In this document: piece after piece, positions 11,701 through 23,181 of the stretch
Position numbering within the stretch: position 1 is the first letter of the stretch
Layout: each line of letters opens with the position of its first letter
Assembly (NCBI GenBank): GCA_039654915.1
Contig: CM077595.1
Coordinates: 43,245,501 to 43,309,500, forward strand
Length of the DNA stretch: 64,000 nucleotides
Origin: Aquilaria yunnanensis
Taxonomy: Eukaryota; Streptophyta; Magnoliopsida; Malvales; Thymelaeaceae
Direction of reading: 5' to 3'
The notes under the pieces: model-generated
What the model was told of the DNA's origin: nothing
The model's database searches: none
Seen by the model: the letters and a program-made list of their open reading frames with translations, nothing else
Position numbers and translations under genes: made by a program

Positions 11701-14205
11701 CACAACCACGTTGCAGATCTAATGGAAACCTTCCAAAAGCTCAGAGCCTTCGGGATTCGGCTCAATCCTGAAAAGTGTATCTTCGGGGTAACCTCAAGAA
11801 AATTCCTTGGGTACATGGTATCCGAAAGAGGCATTGACGCTAACCCCGAGAAGATCAAGGCGCTGCTTGAGTTCCGAACTCCTGCCACACTCAAAGACGT
11901 GCAGAGGCTCACTGGAAGAATAACCTCCCTGAGCAGATTCATTTCCAGGTACGGAGATAGGTGTCGACCTTTCTTCAAAGTCCTCACAAAGGCAGCAAAA
12001 ATGGAAGGCGACCTCGGAAGGAATGATCACCCTTGGGGTGAAGATTGCCAAAAGGCCTGGGAAGAACTCAAAGTCTACTTGGCTAGCCTGCCGACTCTGA
12101 GACAACCTCGGGAGGGAGAACCCCTCGTTTTGTCCCTCGCCGTCACGGAGAAAGCTGTAAGCTCAGTCCTCGTGAAAGAAGAAGGGCCAAAGCAATGGCC
12201 AGTCTATTACGTCAACAAATCCCTGCATGGCGCCGAAGTCAGGTACCCTCTGCTTCAAAAAGCTATATATGCCTTGGTGCTTGCAGGAAGAAGGCTGCGG
12301 CCATACTTTCAGGCTCACCCCATCATTGTCCGAAGTAGTCTACCGCTACGGGATGTTATGAAGAAAGTTGATCATTCGGGAAGGCTCTCCAAATGGTGCA
12401 TAGAGCTTGGCGAACATGAAATCATATATGAACCTCGGAAGGCCATAAAAGCTCAAGCACTGGCAGATTTTATCGCCGAAGTACCCACCACTAAGGAAAG
12501 CCACATGGATCCGAACGGAGGTGAGCCAGAGTGGACCTTACATGTTGACGGAGCCTCGGGATCCGAACACCAGGGAGTTGGAGTAGTTATCAGAGGACCC
12601 GAAGGCCTAGAGGTAAAGAAGGCTATTAAGTTCAGCTTCAGCGTCACTAACAATGTGGCAGAGTATGAAGCCCTCATAGCGGGATTACGCTTGGCCAGAA
12701 GGATTGGCGTGAGAAACTTAAAGGCTCAGAGCGATTCCCAGCTGGTAGTTCGGTAGACGACAGGAGATTATGGGGCGAAGGACCCAATCTTGGCAAAATA
12801 CCACGAGCTGGTAGCAAAGCTCATCCAAGAGTTTGACGCCGTACAGATCGAAAATGTACCTCGGCGGAATAACACAGAGGCAGATTGCTTGGCGAAGTCA
12901 AAAACATACACCGAGGTGCTAGATCAGCCGAGCATCTCAGTGCTGAGCATAGTAACCTCGGGAAAGGGATGGAAAAATCCCATAAAAAGATACCTCCCAG
13001 AAAATGTGCTCCCCGAAGACCCCGGCGACGCTGCAAAACTGCGAAGACGCTCAGGCCGATTCTTCCTGATTGGTGAAGAATTATACCGACAAGGATATGC
13101 AAACCCGCTGCAAAGATGCGTGGATGAAGAGGCTACTGAAATGGTCCTTGAAGAGGTCCACGAAGGCATGTGTGGTTCACATATTGGAACTGATGCCCTT
13201 GCGGCGGTGATAATTCACCAAGGATACTTCTGGCCTACCCTAAGAAAGGATGCAAGGCAGTTCGTCTGAAAATGTGGTAGTTGCCAGAAACACGCGAACA
13301 TCCAGAGGGCACCCTCGAAAATGGTATCCTCGGCTGACTATCCTTGGCCCTTCGCAGTCTGGGGCATAGACCTTATTGGGCCACTCCCCTCAGCGCCCGG
13401 AGGCGTGAAATTCTGCGTGGTAGCAGTAGACTATTTCTCCCAATGGGTCGAGGCAGAACCATTAGCAACTATCTCGGCAAAAGAAGTGCAAAAGTTTGTA
13501 TGGAAGAACATAGTATGCAGATTCGGCATACCGAGGGTACTAGTTGCTGATAATGGATCCTAATTCATAGACAAAGGATTCCAGGAATTTATCAGCGACC
13601 TCAGAGTAAAAATGCACTTCGCCCCAGTAGCTCACCCCCAAAGCAACGGGCAGGTGGAAGTATCTAACAGGACCATAAAAGATGGCCTGAAAAAGAGGCT
13701 GGGGGAAGCAAAAGGGAAATGGCCAGGAGAACTCCAAAGCGTATTATGGAGTTACCGAACGACGCCCCGAAGAGCCACAGGGGAGACTCCCTTCTCACTC
13801 GTCTTCGGTACAGAGGCTATTATCCCAATAGAGATAGTTCAACCGTCAGTACGGGTTCAAATATTTGATGAAGGTGGAAACGACCTCGGCCTAAGAACGA
13901 AGCTCGACCTCGTTGGCGAACACAGAGAAATAGCAGAGCTGAGGAGAAAAGCTTTTCAGCAAAGAGTGGCCGCGGCTATAAACTTACGGGCCAGGCCGAA
14001 AGAAATCAAGAAAGGAGACCTCGTTCCCAGAAAGGCTGACTTCGCACCCCAAAGGCCGTCCCACGGAGTACTTTGCGCAAACTGGGAAGGACCATATCTG
14101 GTTCTCGCCGAAGTATGAAAAGGCGTGTACAAACTTGGCGACGCCGAAGGCGTAGAATTGAAAAATACTTGGCACTCAGACGCCTTGAAAAAATTCTACG
14201 CCTAA
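8710..14205 (+). pseudogene. gag-pol: Gypsy C gag-pol polyprotein (one frame, five stops)
   Basis: From ATG 8710 to TAA 14203-14205 one frame of 1,832 codons encodes the whole polyprotein. In order: Retrotrans_gag domain (residues about 230-380), a CCHC-like knuckle (near 475), protease LLDDGSNAD (near 612), RT with FLDAFSGYHQ and YVDDM (near 986), a first RNase H, a second RNase H starting LHVDGAS (near 1276), and integrase with the HHCC finger, WGIDLIGP, VADNGS and NGQVEVSNR. Two RNase H domains are a mark of the Tat lineage. Stops at 9865, 12754, 13267, 13561 and 14116 break it. M shows a sense codon at most of these places, and each stop fits a C-to-T change. The first Met may instead be 8911, after the primer site. 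Confidence 0.93.
8742..8761 (+). promoter_or_regulatory. Primer binding site of gypsy C
   Basis: TTTGGCGCCGTCTGTGGGA directly follows the LTR. The first nine bases TGGCGCCGT fit the 3' end of plant tRNA-Asp, a common gypsy primer, but the rest departs from the tRNA-Asp site, so the primer tRNA is not certain. The same sequence is present in K and M, and in B as its reverse complement with one change. Confidence 0.8.
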
Positions 14206-14340
14206 GATAAGGCGGAGGAATTGTAAGCACAGAATGCTCTTAAGGAAAGTTCTTAAGTATCCAAAATTGTGCAAAGCAGAATTCCGCAAAGAGGCTCACC
14301 GTAATCAAGCGAAGATTGACCTTCCAGAGTCCCTTGAGCC
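14206..14340 (+). repeat. Spacer repeats of gypsy C, left part
   Basis: Sequence after the pol stop, ending in the first half of a repeat unit (CCAGAGTCCCTTGAGCC) that copia P cut. The other half begins at 22662. The empty version of the site is visible in element M at about 57017-57055. Confidence 0.85.
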
Positions 14341-15755
14341 TGTTAGTATTGTGCCCAAAAGGCCAATCATGAGATGATTGTATTTTGCACATTGAGTCAT
14401 GATATTTTATTGAGGCATTAATCCAGCAATTTTGTTTGTTGTTTTGTTTCTGCGTAACATAATAAACATAATTGTAACCCTAGAATAATGATATTCTTAA
14501 ACGTCCCTAGTCTAGTATTATTGTGGAGCGGGTTGCAATAATACATAATGACTAGCATATGTGGAGACTAATATGAGATATGTAGTCTACATATGGGTAC
14601 AAGTTGGAGAACTTGTGTACTGGACCGACCCACCATGAGAACACTTCATGGATCGTTATATGAGTGTCATAAGTGATTCTCATAGTGATCATGGTATATG
14701 TAGTCCTTCGACCTAAAATCATCAAGGTTCCCTACATGTGAGTCACATACTTTGATACTTTCCTTTGTTGCTCGTAACTGAGTGAACTTGAAGGAGGTCA
14801 TTGGGTATGTCACATATCATGCGGAGGGATTTGTATGATCAAGATGGGATTTGTCCCTCCTATGTAACGGGAGTGATATCTTTGGGCCCCTTGATAGAGT
14901 GAGACTTAGAAAATGCATGGCCATGCTCCGATGAGTTGATATATGATATCAATGTCATCAGTTTAAGTTAGTCTACTCGGTAATCAAGAAACCAAAGATT
15001 GGGCTATACGAGAGTGACACATTCCATGTCTCGTGCTTAGTCTTGATATCTTGGACAAAGGGACAATGGCATATATCGGTGATGATCATAAAGGTTTAGT
15101 CGATTCACCGACAATCTTGTCACTTGGGTAGCAATGATGTGTTGCTAGACACCGCTCATTGCTTATGATTATAAATGTGATTTATGATCATTGCCAACAT
15201 GGCAAGAGCCTATTGGGTCGCACACGTAGAGCTATTTGGATCATTAGAGTGCATGGGCTAATTATTTGGGTTATGGTTTCACTTTAATTTCGTATTAATA
15301 ATGGGCCAAGGAGTTGAGCCATTATTAAGCCCGAAATTAAATCCTAATTGGATTAGGGCTTTGAAACCCATTAGGCCTGGAAGTTGAGTCTCACTATAAA
15401 TACAACTTTTAAGTGAGAAATTCGCAGGTCTCCTTGCCCTAGCCTCCCAAAAGGACAGCCACACTCTTCTCTTGCAATTCCTTGGAGGACGCAAGCTAGC
15501 ACTGCGAGCGCAAGAGAAACGCATCTGCCGGGACGTGGTGGAAGCGTGGTGATCCCGAGAGGCTCGTGTGGATACCATAGAGAGCCTGAACACGTCAACT
15601 GTTCAGGTTTTGTGATTCGACTCTACAGTTGAGTGAGAGATCTCAACCGAAAATTAGGTATGAAATTTTTGAACACCCGGTTTACCCCGTTTCACTTGGA
15701 TCCTGGAGGGTTTCGGTTAAATTCCGCTGCGCTGTTTGGCTCCCGAAACCCAACA
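14341..15755 (+). repeat. Copia P 5' LTR (1,415 bp)
   Basis: TGTTAGTATTG...CCCAACA. A TATAAATA promoter box lies at 15395-15402, followed by the transcribed part. Near-identical or related LTRs in the window are A, P 3', F, G, I, J and L, so this family supplies eight LTRs here. Confidence 0.97.
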
Positions 15756-15756
15756 G

Positions 15757-15768
15757 TGGTATCAGAGC
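15757..15768 (+). promoter_or_regulatory. Primer binding site of copia P
   Basis: TGGTATCAGAGC, one base after the 5' LTR, is the standard primer site complementary to the 3' end of plant initiator tRNA-Met. In element J the same site reads TAGTATCAGAGC. Confidence 0.93.
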
Positions 15769-17280
15769 TACTGGTGAAACCCTAAATCGGGATTGAGTGT
15801 TGAATCGCATGATGCTATGTCTTCGATTGGTTTTCGGCCATGATTAATTAGATTGATTCATGATGCATGAAACCGAAATTCGTAATGAACATATGAGATA
15901 TATGAAGAAACGACACAAATTGGTTAATGAGATTAACCGAAATTGATAGGTATGAGATACCTATATGGATTAGGATTCTTGCAATAGTTGCAAAAACCCT
16001 AGGTTTGTTCGGATTCGGCCTGTTCGGGCACCGAAAGTAAGGTATTTTTGGTGGCTCGAATGGAGGAGTCTCGGGTGCCTACTTTCTCGAAATAGAAGAT
16101 TTCGGGCTAAGCAATTGTAAGACAATTTTTTGCGCCGGGGGGCGCTGCCCCCCACGCCCCCCGCAAGGGCGGCTCCCCTTGACCCCGTCCGCTGACCGGT
16201 CAGCGGAACCACCGCCCGCTGACCGGCCAGCGGGACCGCCGTATGCGAAGCGCCACATAAATAAAAACTGGTTAATCAACACACGAAAATTGGCATGCAT
16301 CTTTGTTGAATGAGATTTGACATGATATGCTGATTGGTGTTTGAAGCATGGTGCATGGTTATAGCCCTTTATTGGTTGTACTTGTAAATACGGCCTGTGA
16401 GTCGTGCCTTTTCTTATCACTCTCATTGTACATTCTCTTCTCACCTTACTCCCCTCGAATGTAACTCGAGGTTTCTATTATTGATGTAATGGTGCATTAT
16501 GGGTTCGTCCAAGGTGGTATGTCCAAGGAGGTGACAACAAAAAGGCCGCCAAGAAAGGAAGAGAAGGAGCTTGTGAAGACTCTTTTCTTTTCTTAGGCTT
16601 TTATGATATTCTCATTGGCTTGAGAATATCGCATAGTTTGGGCTATAACCATGTCACGTTTATTTCTTGTAAGCATGAGATGCATGTTTTATATTTGTAT
16701 GTGATGCATGTATAAAACAACCGGAGATAACAAATTGGTGAGATCAAAAGAAAAATCCCTCAAACAAATATTAAGTCATTAAATGTGATGCCTTCCAAAT
16801 GTTGGCACTCGTCAAGACCTTGATCAACATTAGGTGGGTTTGCCAAAGCAAAGCACCTATGTTCATCTTGGTAAGGCGCGATGGGATAATAGTGATATCC
16901 AAACTGCTAACTTTGGGTTCGACTTAACTAAGTCATCCTAATAGGATTAGGGACTTAGAGGCATAGAGTTGGGCTTAAGTTCATGAGATGAGCTTGGACA
17001 AGTGTTGTTCACCCAACTATCCAAGAGTTGCATAAGATGCAATTGGCAATGAGTTGCCTACCTAAATAGCTGTAACTTGAGAGAAAAGCCAAAGCTGACT
17101 CAGGTTGTGGTCAAATATGGATCTTGGCCCGCTAGAATACCTTAGCGCCGAGGTGTTCCGAAATAATACCGAGGGTTATTATTTTGAGGAAAATAGTGGG
17201 AGTATCGTTTAATAAAAGTCCTTATTAAATGAATTAAAATACATGACTCTTACACTGCATATTTACTGTTGTAGATAACC
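15769..17280 (+). other. Copia P leader with GC-rich palindromes
   Basis: A long untranslated leader of about 1.5 kb before gag. At 16130-16245 it turns very GC-rich and contains a perfect 18-bp palindrome CCGCTGACCGGTCAGCGG (16189-16206) and a near-perfect 20-bp one (16215-16234). The first is kept exactly in the leader of element J (43721-43738). Such folds in a leader could serve RNA packaging or dimer formation; this is inference. No conserved ORF is seen. Confidence 0.75.
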
Positions 17281-20200
17281 ATGGCACAAAACACATCGAC
17301 ACTTTCGTTGCGATCGATCCTTGAGAAGGAAAAACTGAATGGGACCAACTTTCTCAAATGGTACCGAAACTTGAGGATAGTCCTCAAACAAGAGAGAAAG
17401 GCATATGTCCTAGAGCAGCCCATTCCGAATGAGCCTGCTGCCACTGCTCCAAGAGCTGAAAGGGATGCTCACAAGAGGCATTCTGATGATGCTTTGGATG
17501 TTGCATGCCTCATGCTTATTACCATGGAATCTGAGCTTCAGAAGCAACATGAGAACATGGGGGCGTTCGATATGATCGAACATCTCAAAATGCTTTTCCA
17601 AGAGCAAGCTAGGCATGAGAGGTTTGAGACCTCTAAGGCATTGTTTCAGTGCAAGATGTCTGAGGGAAGTCCCGTGGGTCCTCATGTGCTCAAGATGATT
17701 GGGTACATTGAGAATCTTGAGAATTTGGGATTTGCTCTTCAGAAAGAGTTGGCTATCGATGTAGTCTTGCAATCGTTGCCTGAAAGCTACAATCAATTCG
17801 TCATGAACTATAACATGAACGACCTAGACAAGTCCCTTCCTGAATTGCTCAACATGTTCAGAACTGCTGAGCAAAACCTTAAGAAGGCTAAGCCCATTTT
17901 GATGGTTCAAAAGGGCAAGGGAAAGGGAAAAGCCAACAAGAAGAAGGATAAAGCTAATGGAAAGTCCAATGCTAGTTCTTCTTCAGCTGCACTGAAACCA
18001 AAGGGTGGTGTGGCAAAGGAAGGGGAGTGCTTCCATTGTAAGCAACCTGGACACTGGAAGCGCAACTGTAAGCTCTATCTTGAAGAACTTGCTAAGGAAA
18101 AGGGAAGTAAGACTTCCACTTCAGGTATTTTTGTTATAGAGGCTAACTTTTCTACTTCCTCATCTTGGGTATTGGATACTGGATGTGGATCTCACATTTG
18201 TGCAAATGTGCAGGATCTAAGTAGAAGTAGAAGATTGGCCCGAGGTGAAGTGGACCTACGTGTTGGAAATGGAGCAAGGGTTGCTGCCTTAGCCATAGGG
18301 ACTTATGTTCTCACTTTACCTAGTGGATTAGTTTTAGAATTAGACAACTGCTACTTTGTGCCTACTATTAGTAGAAATTTGATTTCTGTTTCTTGTTTGG
18401 ACAAGAAAGGTTTTTCATTTATAATAAAGGACAAATGTTGTTCTATTTATTTGAATGAAATCTTTTATGGTAGTGCTCAACTTAGCAATGGGTTGTATGT
18501 TCTAGACCTTGAAGATCCAATCTATAATGTGAATACCAAGAAGGTCAGATTAAATGATTCAAACTTGACCTATCTCTGGCACTGTCGCTTGGGCCATATA
18601 AATGAGACCCGCATATCCAAGCTCCATAAGGATGGACTCTTGGACTCATTTGATTTTGAATCATATGAGACATGTGAGTCATGTTTGTTGGGCAAGATGA
18701 CCAAAGCCCCATTCACAGGGCAAAGTGAAAGGGCTAATGACTTACTAGGACTCATACATAGTGATGTATGTGGCCCTATGTCTACACAAGCTAGAGGAGG
18801 TTCCCAATACTTCATTACTTTCACTGATGACTTCAGCAGATATGGCTATGTATATCTTATGAGACATAAGTCAGAATCCTTTGAAAAGTTCAAAGAATTC
18901 AAGAATGAAGTAGAGAATCAACTCGGGAAGAGTATCAAAGTGCTTCGATCAGATCGAGGTGGAGAGTACTTGGATCGAGAATTCCTTGACTATCTGAAGG
19001 AGTGTGGTATAATATCACAACTCACTCCACCAGGTACACCTCAATGGAATGGTGTTTCTGAAAGGAGAAATCGAACTCTGTTAGACATGGTTCGCTCCAT
19101 GATGAGTCAAGCTGACCTTCCAAACTCCTTTTAGGGACATGCTCTAGAAACAGCCGCTTTTACACTAAACCGAGTTCCATCTAAATCGGTTCAAAAGACA
19201 CCATATGAGATATGGAGTGGGAGGCGTCCCAATTTGTCTTTTATGAAGATTTGGGGCTGTGACGCTTATGTAAAACGTCAATCCTCTAACAAACTAGGGC
19301 CCAAATCTCAAAAATGTCTTTTTGTTGGGTATCCCAAAGAAACAAAGGGTTACTATTTCTACAATCCCTCTGAGCAAAAAGTGTTTGTTGCTCGAACTGG
19401 TGTCTTTTTGGAGAAAGAGTTTATCTCTAAAGGAACTAGTGGGAGGAAAGTAGAACTTGAAGAAATTCAAGAACAACAAGAAGACATCGAACCTGAAATG
19501 GAACTTGAACAGACACCACAAGATGTTGTGGTTCAAGAGTCTGTTCCTGTAGCACAAAGCCCACGTAGGACTGGTAGGATTCGGCGTGAGCCCGAGAGAT
19601 ATGGATTTCTCGTGACTCACACCGGTGATGTGATGCTCATGGATCAAGATGAGCCCACAACCTACCAACAAGCTATGTCGGGGCCTGACTCTGAGAAGTG
19701 GCTAATGGCCATGAAATCCGAGATGGAATCCATGTATGAAAACCAAGTATGGACTTTGGTTGACCCACCTGAAGGGGTAAAACCTATAAGGTGCAAATGG
19801 GTTTTCAAGAAGAAAACTGACATGGATGGTAATGTGATTACCTTTAAGGGAAGATTGGTTGCAAAAGGTTTCAAGCAAATTCATGGTATTGACTATGATG
19901 AAACTTTTTCACCAGTTGCTATGCTTAAATCCATCCGAATTTTGTTTGCTATTGCTGCACACTATGATTATGAGATATGGCAAATGGATGTCAAAACTGC
20001 ATTCCTAAATGGAAAGCTACTTGAGGATGTGTACATGACACAGCCTGAGGGTTTTGTCACTCCTGGGAATGCCAATAAAGTGTGCAAATTGCAAAGGTCC
20101 ATTTATGGACTGAAGCAAGCTTCTCGAAGTTGGAATCTTCGTTTTGATGATGCAATCAAAGAGTTTGGTTTTATCAAAAATGAAGATGAACCTTGTGTCT

Positions 20201-21252
20201 ACAAGAAGGTTAGTGGGAGCGCTATTGTCTTCTTGGTGTTGTATGTAGATGACATACTACTCATCGGGAATGACATTCCTGAGCTACAGTCTGTGAAGAC
20301 TTGGCTAGGGAAATGTTTCTCTATGAAGGACTTGGGTGAAGCAGCCTATGTGTTAGGCATCAGGATCTATAGAGATAGATCTAGAAAGCTTCTTGGCCTA
20401 AGTCAAAGTACGTATATTGACAAGGTGCTAAAGAGGTTTAGCATGCAAGATTCCAAGAAAGGATTCTTGCCCATGTCACATGGTATCACTCTTTCTAGAT
20501 CTCAGTGTCCGAGTACAACCGAGGAGAGAGAGCGCATGAGTAAGATTCCATATGCCTCAGCAATTGGATCTATCATGTATGCCATGATATGTACTCGTCC
20601 CGATGTCTCATATGCTTTGAGCATGACGAGTAGGTACCAATCGAACCCCGGTGAAAGTCACTGGACAGCTGTTAAGAACATCCTTAAGTACTTACGAAGG
20701 ACTAAGGATGCATTCTTGGTCTTTGGAGGTGAAGATGAGCTCGTTGTAAGGGGTTACACCGATGCAAGCTTCCAATCCGATAAGGATGATTTTAGATCGC
20801 AATCTGGTTATGTGTTTTGTATTGGTGGTGGTGCTGTAAGCTGGAAGAGTTCAAAGCAAGAGACAGTAGCTGACTCTACAACAGAATCTGAGTACATTGC
20901 CGCCTCTGATGCTGCGAAGGAGGCAGTTTGGATCAAGAAGTTCATCACTGAACTTGGAGTGGTTCCAAGCATTGTTGACCCGATAGAGCTCTATTGTGAC
21001 AACAATGGAGCAATCGCACAGGCTAAGGAACCTCGATCTCACCAGCGATCCAAACACATACTCCGACGCTATCATCTCATCAGGGAGATCATCGAGAGGG
21101 GTGATGTAAGGATATGCAGGACTTCGACAGACAGCAACATTGCTGATCCACTGACAAAGCCCCTTACGCAGCAGAAGCATGATAGCCATTCTAGGTCCAT
21201 CGGTATTAGATACATGGATGATTGGCTTTTAGTGCAAGTGGGAGATTGTTAG
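17281..21252 (+). pseudogene. gag-pol: Copia P gag-pol polyprotein (one amber stop)
   Basis: One frame of 1,324 codons from ATG 17281 to TAG 21250-21252. Domains in order: gag (residues 1-240), CCHC zinc knuckle CFHCKQPGHWKRNC (251-264), protease WVLDTGCGSH (Asp near 299), integrase with its HHCC finger (about 434-470), catalytic Asp in HSDVCGP and RSDRGGEY, Glu in NGVSERRNR, RT with YVDD (988-991), then RNase H (YTDAS, TESEY, CDNNGA). Order PR-IN-RT-RH defines Ty1/copia. A single TAG at 19132-19134 in the integrase tail stands where the family normally has Trp (inferred), fitting TGG to TAG. Otherwise every visible motif is intact. The stop codon lies within the 3' LTR. Read-through or a polymorphic stop are alternatives to loss of function. 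Confidence 0.94.
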
Positions 21253-22661
21253 TATTGTGCCCAAAAGGCCAATCATGAGATGATTGTATTTTGCACATTG
21301 AGTCATGATATTTTATTGAGGCATTAATCCAGCAATTTTGTTTGTTGTTTTGTTTCTGCGTAACATAATAAACATAATTGTAACCCTAGAATAATGATAT
21401 TCTTAAACGTCCCTAGTCTAGTATTATTGTGGAGCGGGTTGCAATAATACATAATGACTAGCATATGTGGAGACTAATATGAGATATGTAGTCTACATAT
21501 GGGTACAAGTTGGAGAACTTGTGTACTGGACCGACCCACCATGAGAACACTTCATGGATCGTTATATGAGTGTCATAAGTGATTCTCATAGTGATCATGG
21601 TATATGTAGTCCTTCGACCTAAGATCATCAAGGTTCCCTACATGTGAGTCACATACTTTGATACTTTCCTTTGTTGCTCGTAACTGAGTGAACTTGAAGG
21701 AGGTCATTGGGTATGTCACATATCATGCGGAGGGATTTGTATGATCAAGATGGGATTTGTCCCTCCTATGTAACGGGAGTGATATCTTTGGGCCCCTTGA
21801 TAGAGTGAGACTTAGAAAATGCATGGCCATGCTCCGATGAGTTGATATATGATATCAATGTCATCAGTTTAAGTTAGTCTACTCGGTAATCAAGAAACCA
21901 AAGATTGGGCTATACGAGAGTGACACATTCCATGTCTCGTGCTTAGTCTTGATATCTTGGACAAAGGGACAATGGCATATATCGGTGATGATCATAAAGG
22001 TTTAGTCGATTCACCGACAATCTTGTCACTTGGGTAGCAATGATGTGTTGCTAGACACCGCTCATTGCTTATGATTATAAATGTGATTTATGATCATTGC
22101 CAACATGGCAAGAGCCTATTGGGTCGCACACGTAGAGCTATTTGGATCATTAGAGTGCATGGGCTAATTATTTGGGTTATGGTTTCACTTTAATTTCGTA
22201 TTAATAATGGGCCAAGGAGTTGAGCCATTATTAAGCCCGAAATTAAATCCTAATTGGATTAGGGCTTTGAAACCCATTAGGCCTGGAAGTTGAGTCTCAC
22301 TATAAATACAACTTTTAAGTGAGAAATTCGCAGGTCTCCTTGCCCTAGCCTCCCAAAAGGACAGCCACACTCTTCTCTTGCAATTCCTTGGAGGACGCAA
22401 GCTAGCACTGCGAGCGCAAGAGAAACGCATCTGCCGGGACGTGGTGGAAGCGTGGTGATCCCGAGAGGCTCGTGTGGATACCATAGAGAGCCTGAACACG
22501 TCAACTGTTCAGGTTTTGTGATTCGACTCTACAGTTGAGTGAGAGATCTCAACCGAAAATTAGGTATGAAATTTTCGAACACCCGGTTTACCCCGTTTCA
22601 CTTGGATCCTGGAGGGTTTCGGTTAAATTCCGCTGCGCTGTTTGGCTCCCGAAACCCAACA
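21247..22661 (+). repeat. Copia P 3' LTR (1,415 bp)
   Basis: Pairs with 14341-15755 and has TATAAATA at 22301-22308. It is preceded by the purine-rich AGTGGGAGAT and followed by the GAGCC target duplicate. The pol reading frame ends on its first six bases. Confidence 0.97.
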
Positions 22662-23060
22662 GAGCCATCATGCTCGGGAAAGATGGGAAACAAGAACGTC
22701 GCAAAAGTACTCGCCGAAATAAGCGCAGAGACAGTTTTCCGAAGTCCCTTGAGCCATCACGCTCGGGAAAAACGGAAAACAACTCTCGAAAAATTTCCTA
22801 AGTCTCTTGAGCAAACATGCTCGGGACAGGAGGAAAAGAAGGAAAATTTTGACTAAGTATTTTTCGAAGTCCCTCGAGCAAACGTGTTCGGGAAAAAATG
22901 GAAATGCAAAACCTGCGAAAAGACTTAGTCAAATTTTACAAAACCTTCCAAAAAGCCTCCAGAGCGAATAGGCTCGGCCAAGAGAAGGTAATAAAGTTTC
23001 TTTGATTGCAGGTTTTCCAAAGTCTCTTGAGCAAATGCGTTCGGGGCAATGAAAATAAAG
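22662..23060 (+). repeat. Tandem hairpin-repeat array of gypsy C
   Basis: About six diverged copies, 60-80 bp apart, of a unit reading TTTCCGAAGTCCCTTGAGC, then a GCTCGGGA-like arm and a purine-rich tail; the first copy is split by copia P. Each unit has an inverted repeat of the form GAGC-six bases-GCTC, so it can fold as a short hairpin. The array lies between the pol stop and the accessory stop, where the two transcripts converge. The same array is present in M (57010-57430). Confidence 0.8.
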
Positions 23061-23181
23061 AAACTTGAAGAAACACTTAGCCAAAAAAAGTCTTCATTAA
23101 AGAGTAAGCTGCTTTACAATGAAGAAGTGCCCGAAGAAGGAACACAAAATTGAAGGAAAGGAAAAGGGGCCCTAAAATAGC

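Larger units (their letters stand above)
14341..22661 (+). mobile_element. Copia element P, complete and young
   Basis: A complete Ty1/copia element of 8,321 bp with 1,415-bp LTRs (14341-15755 and 21247-22661) and a perfect 5-bp target duplication GAGCC (14336-14340 and 22662-22666). It has a primer site, a 1.5-kb leader and one gag-pol frame with a single in-frame stop. By eye the LTRs differ at two places (14717 and 15670), which indicates very recent insertion. It went into the repeat spacer of gypsy C, between pol and the antisense accessory gene. Confidence 0.97.

Noticed and set aside
1..22661. Copia A and P as an assembly duplication of one element
   Set aside because: Their LTRs and coding sequences differ at several places and their flanks are different, with P bearing its own target duplication.
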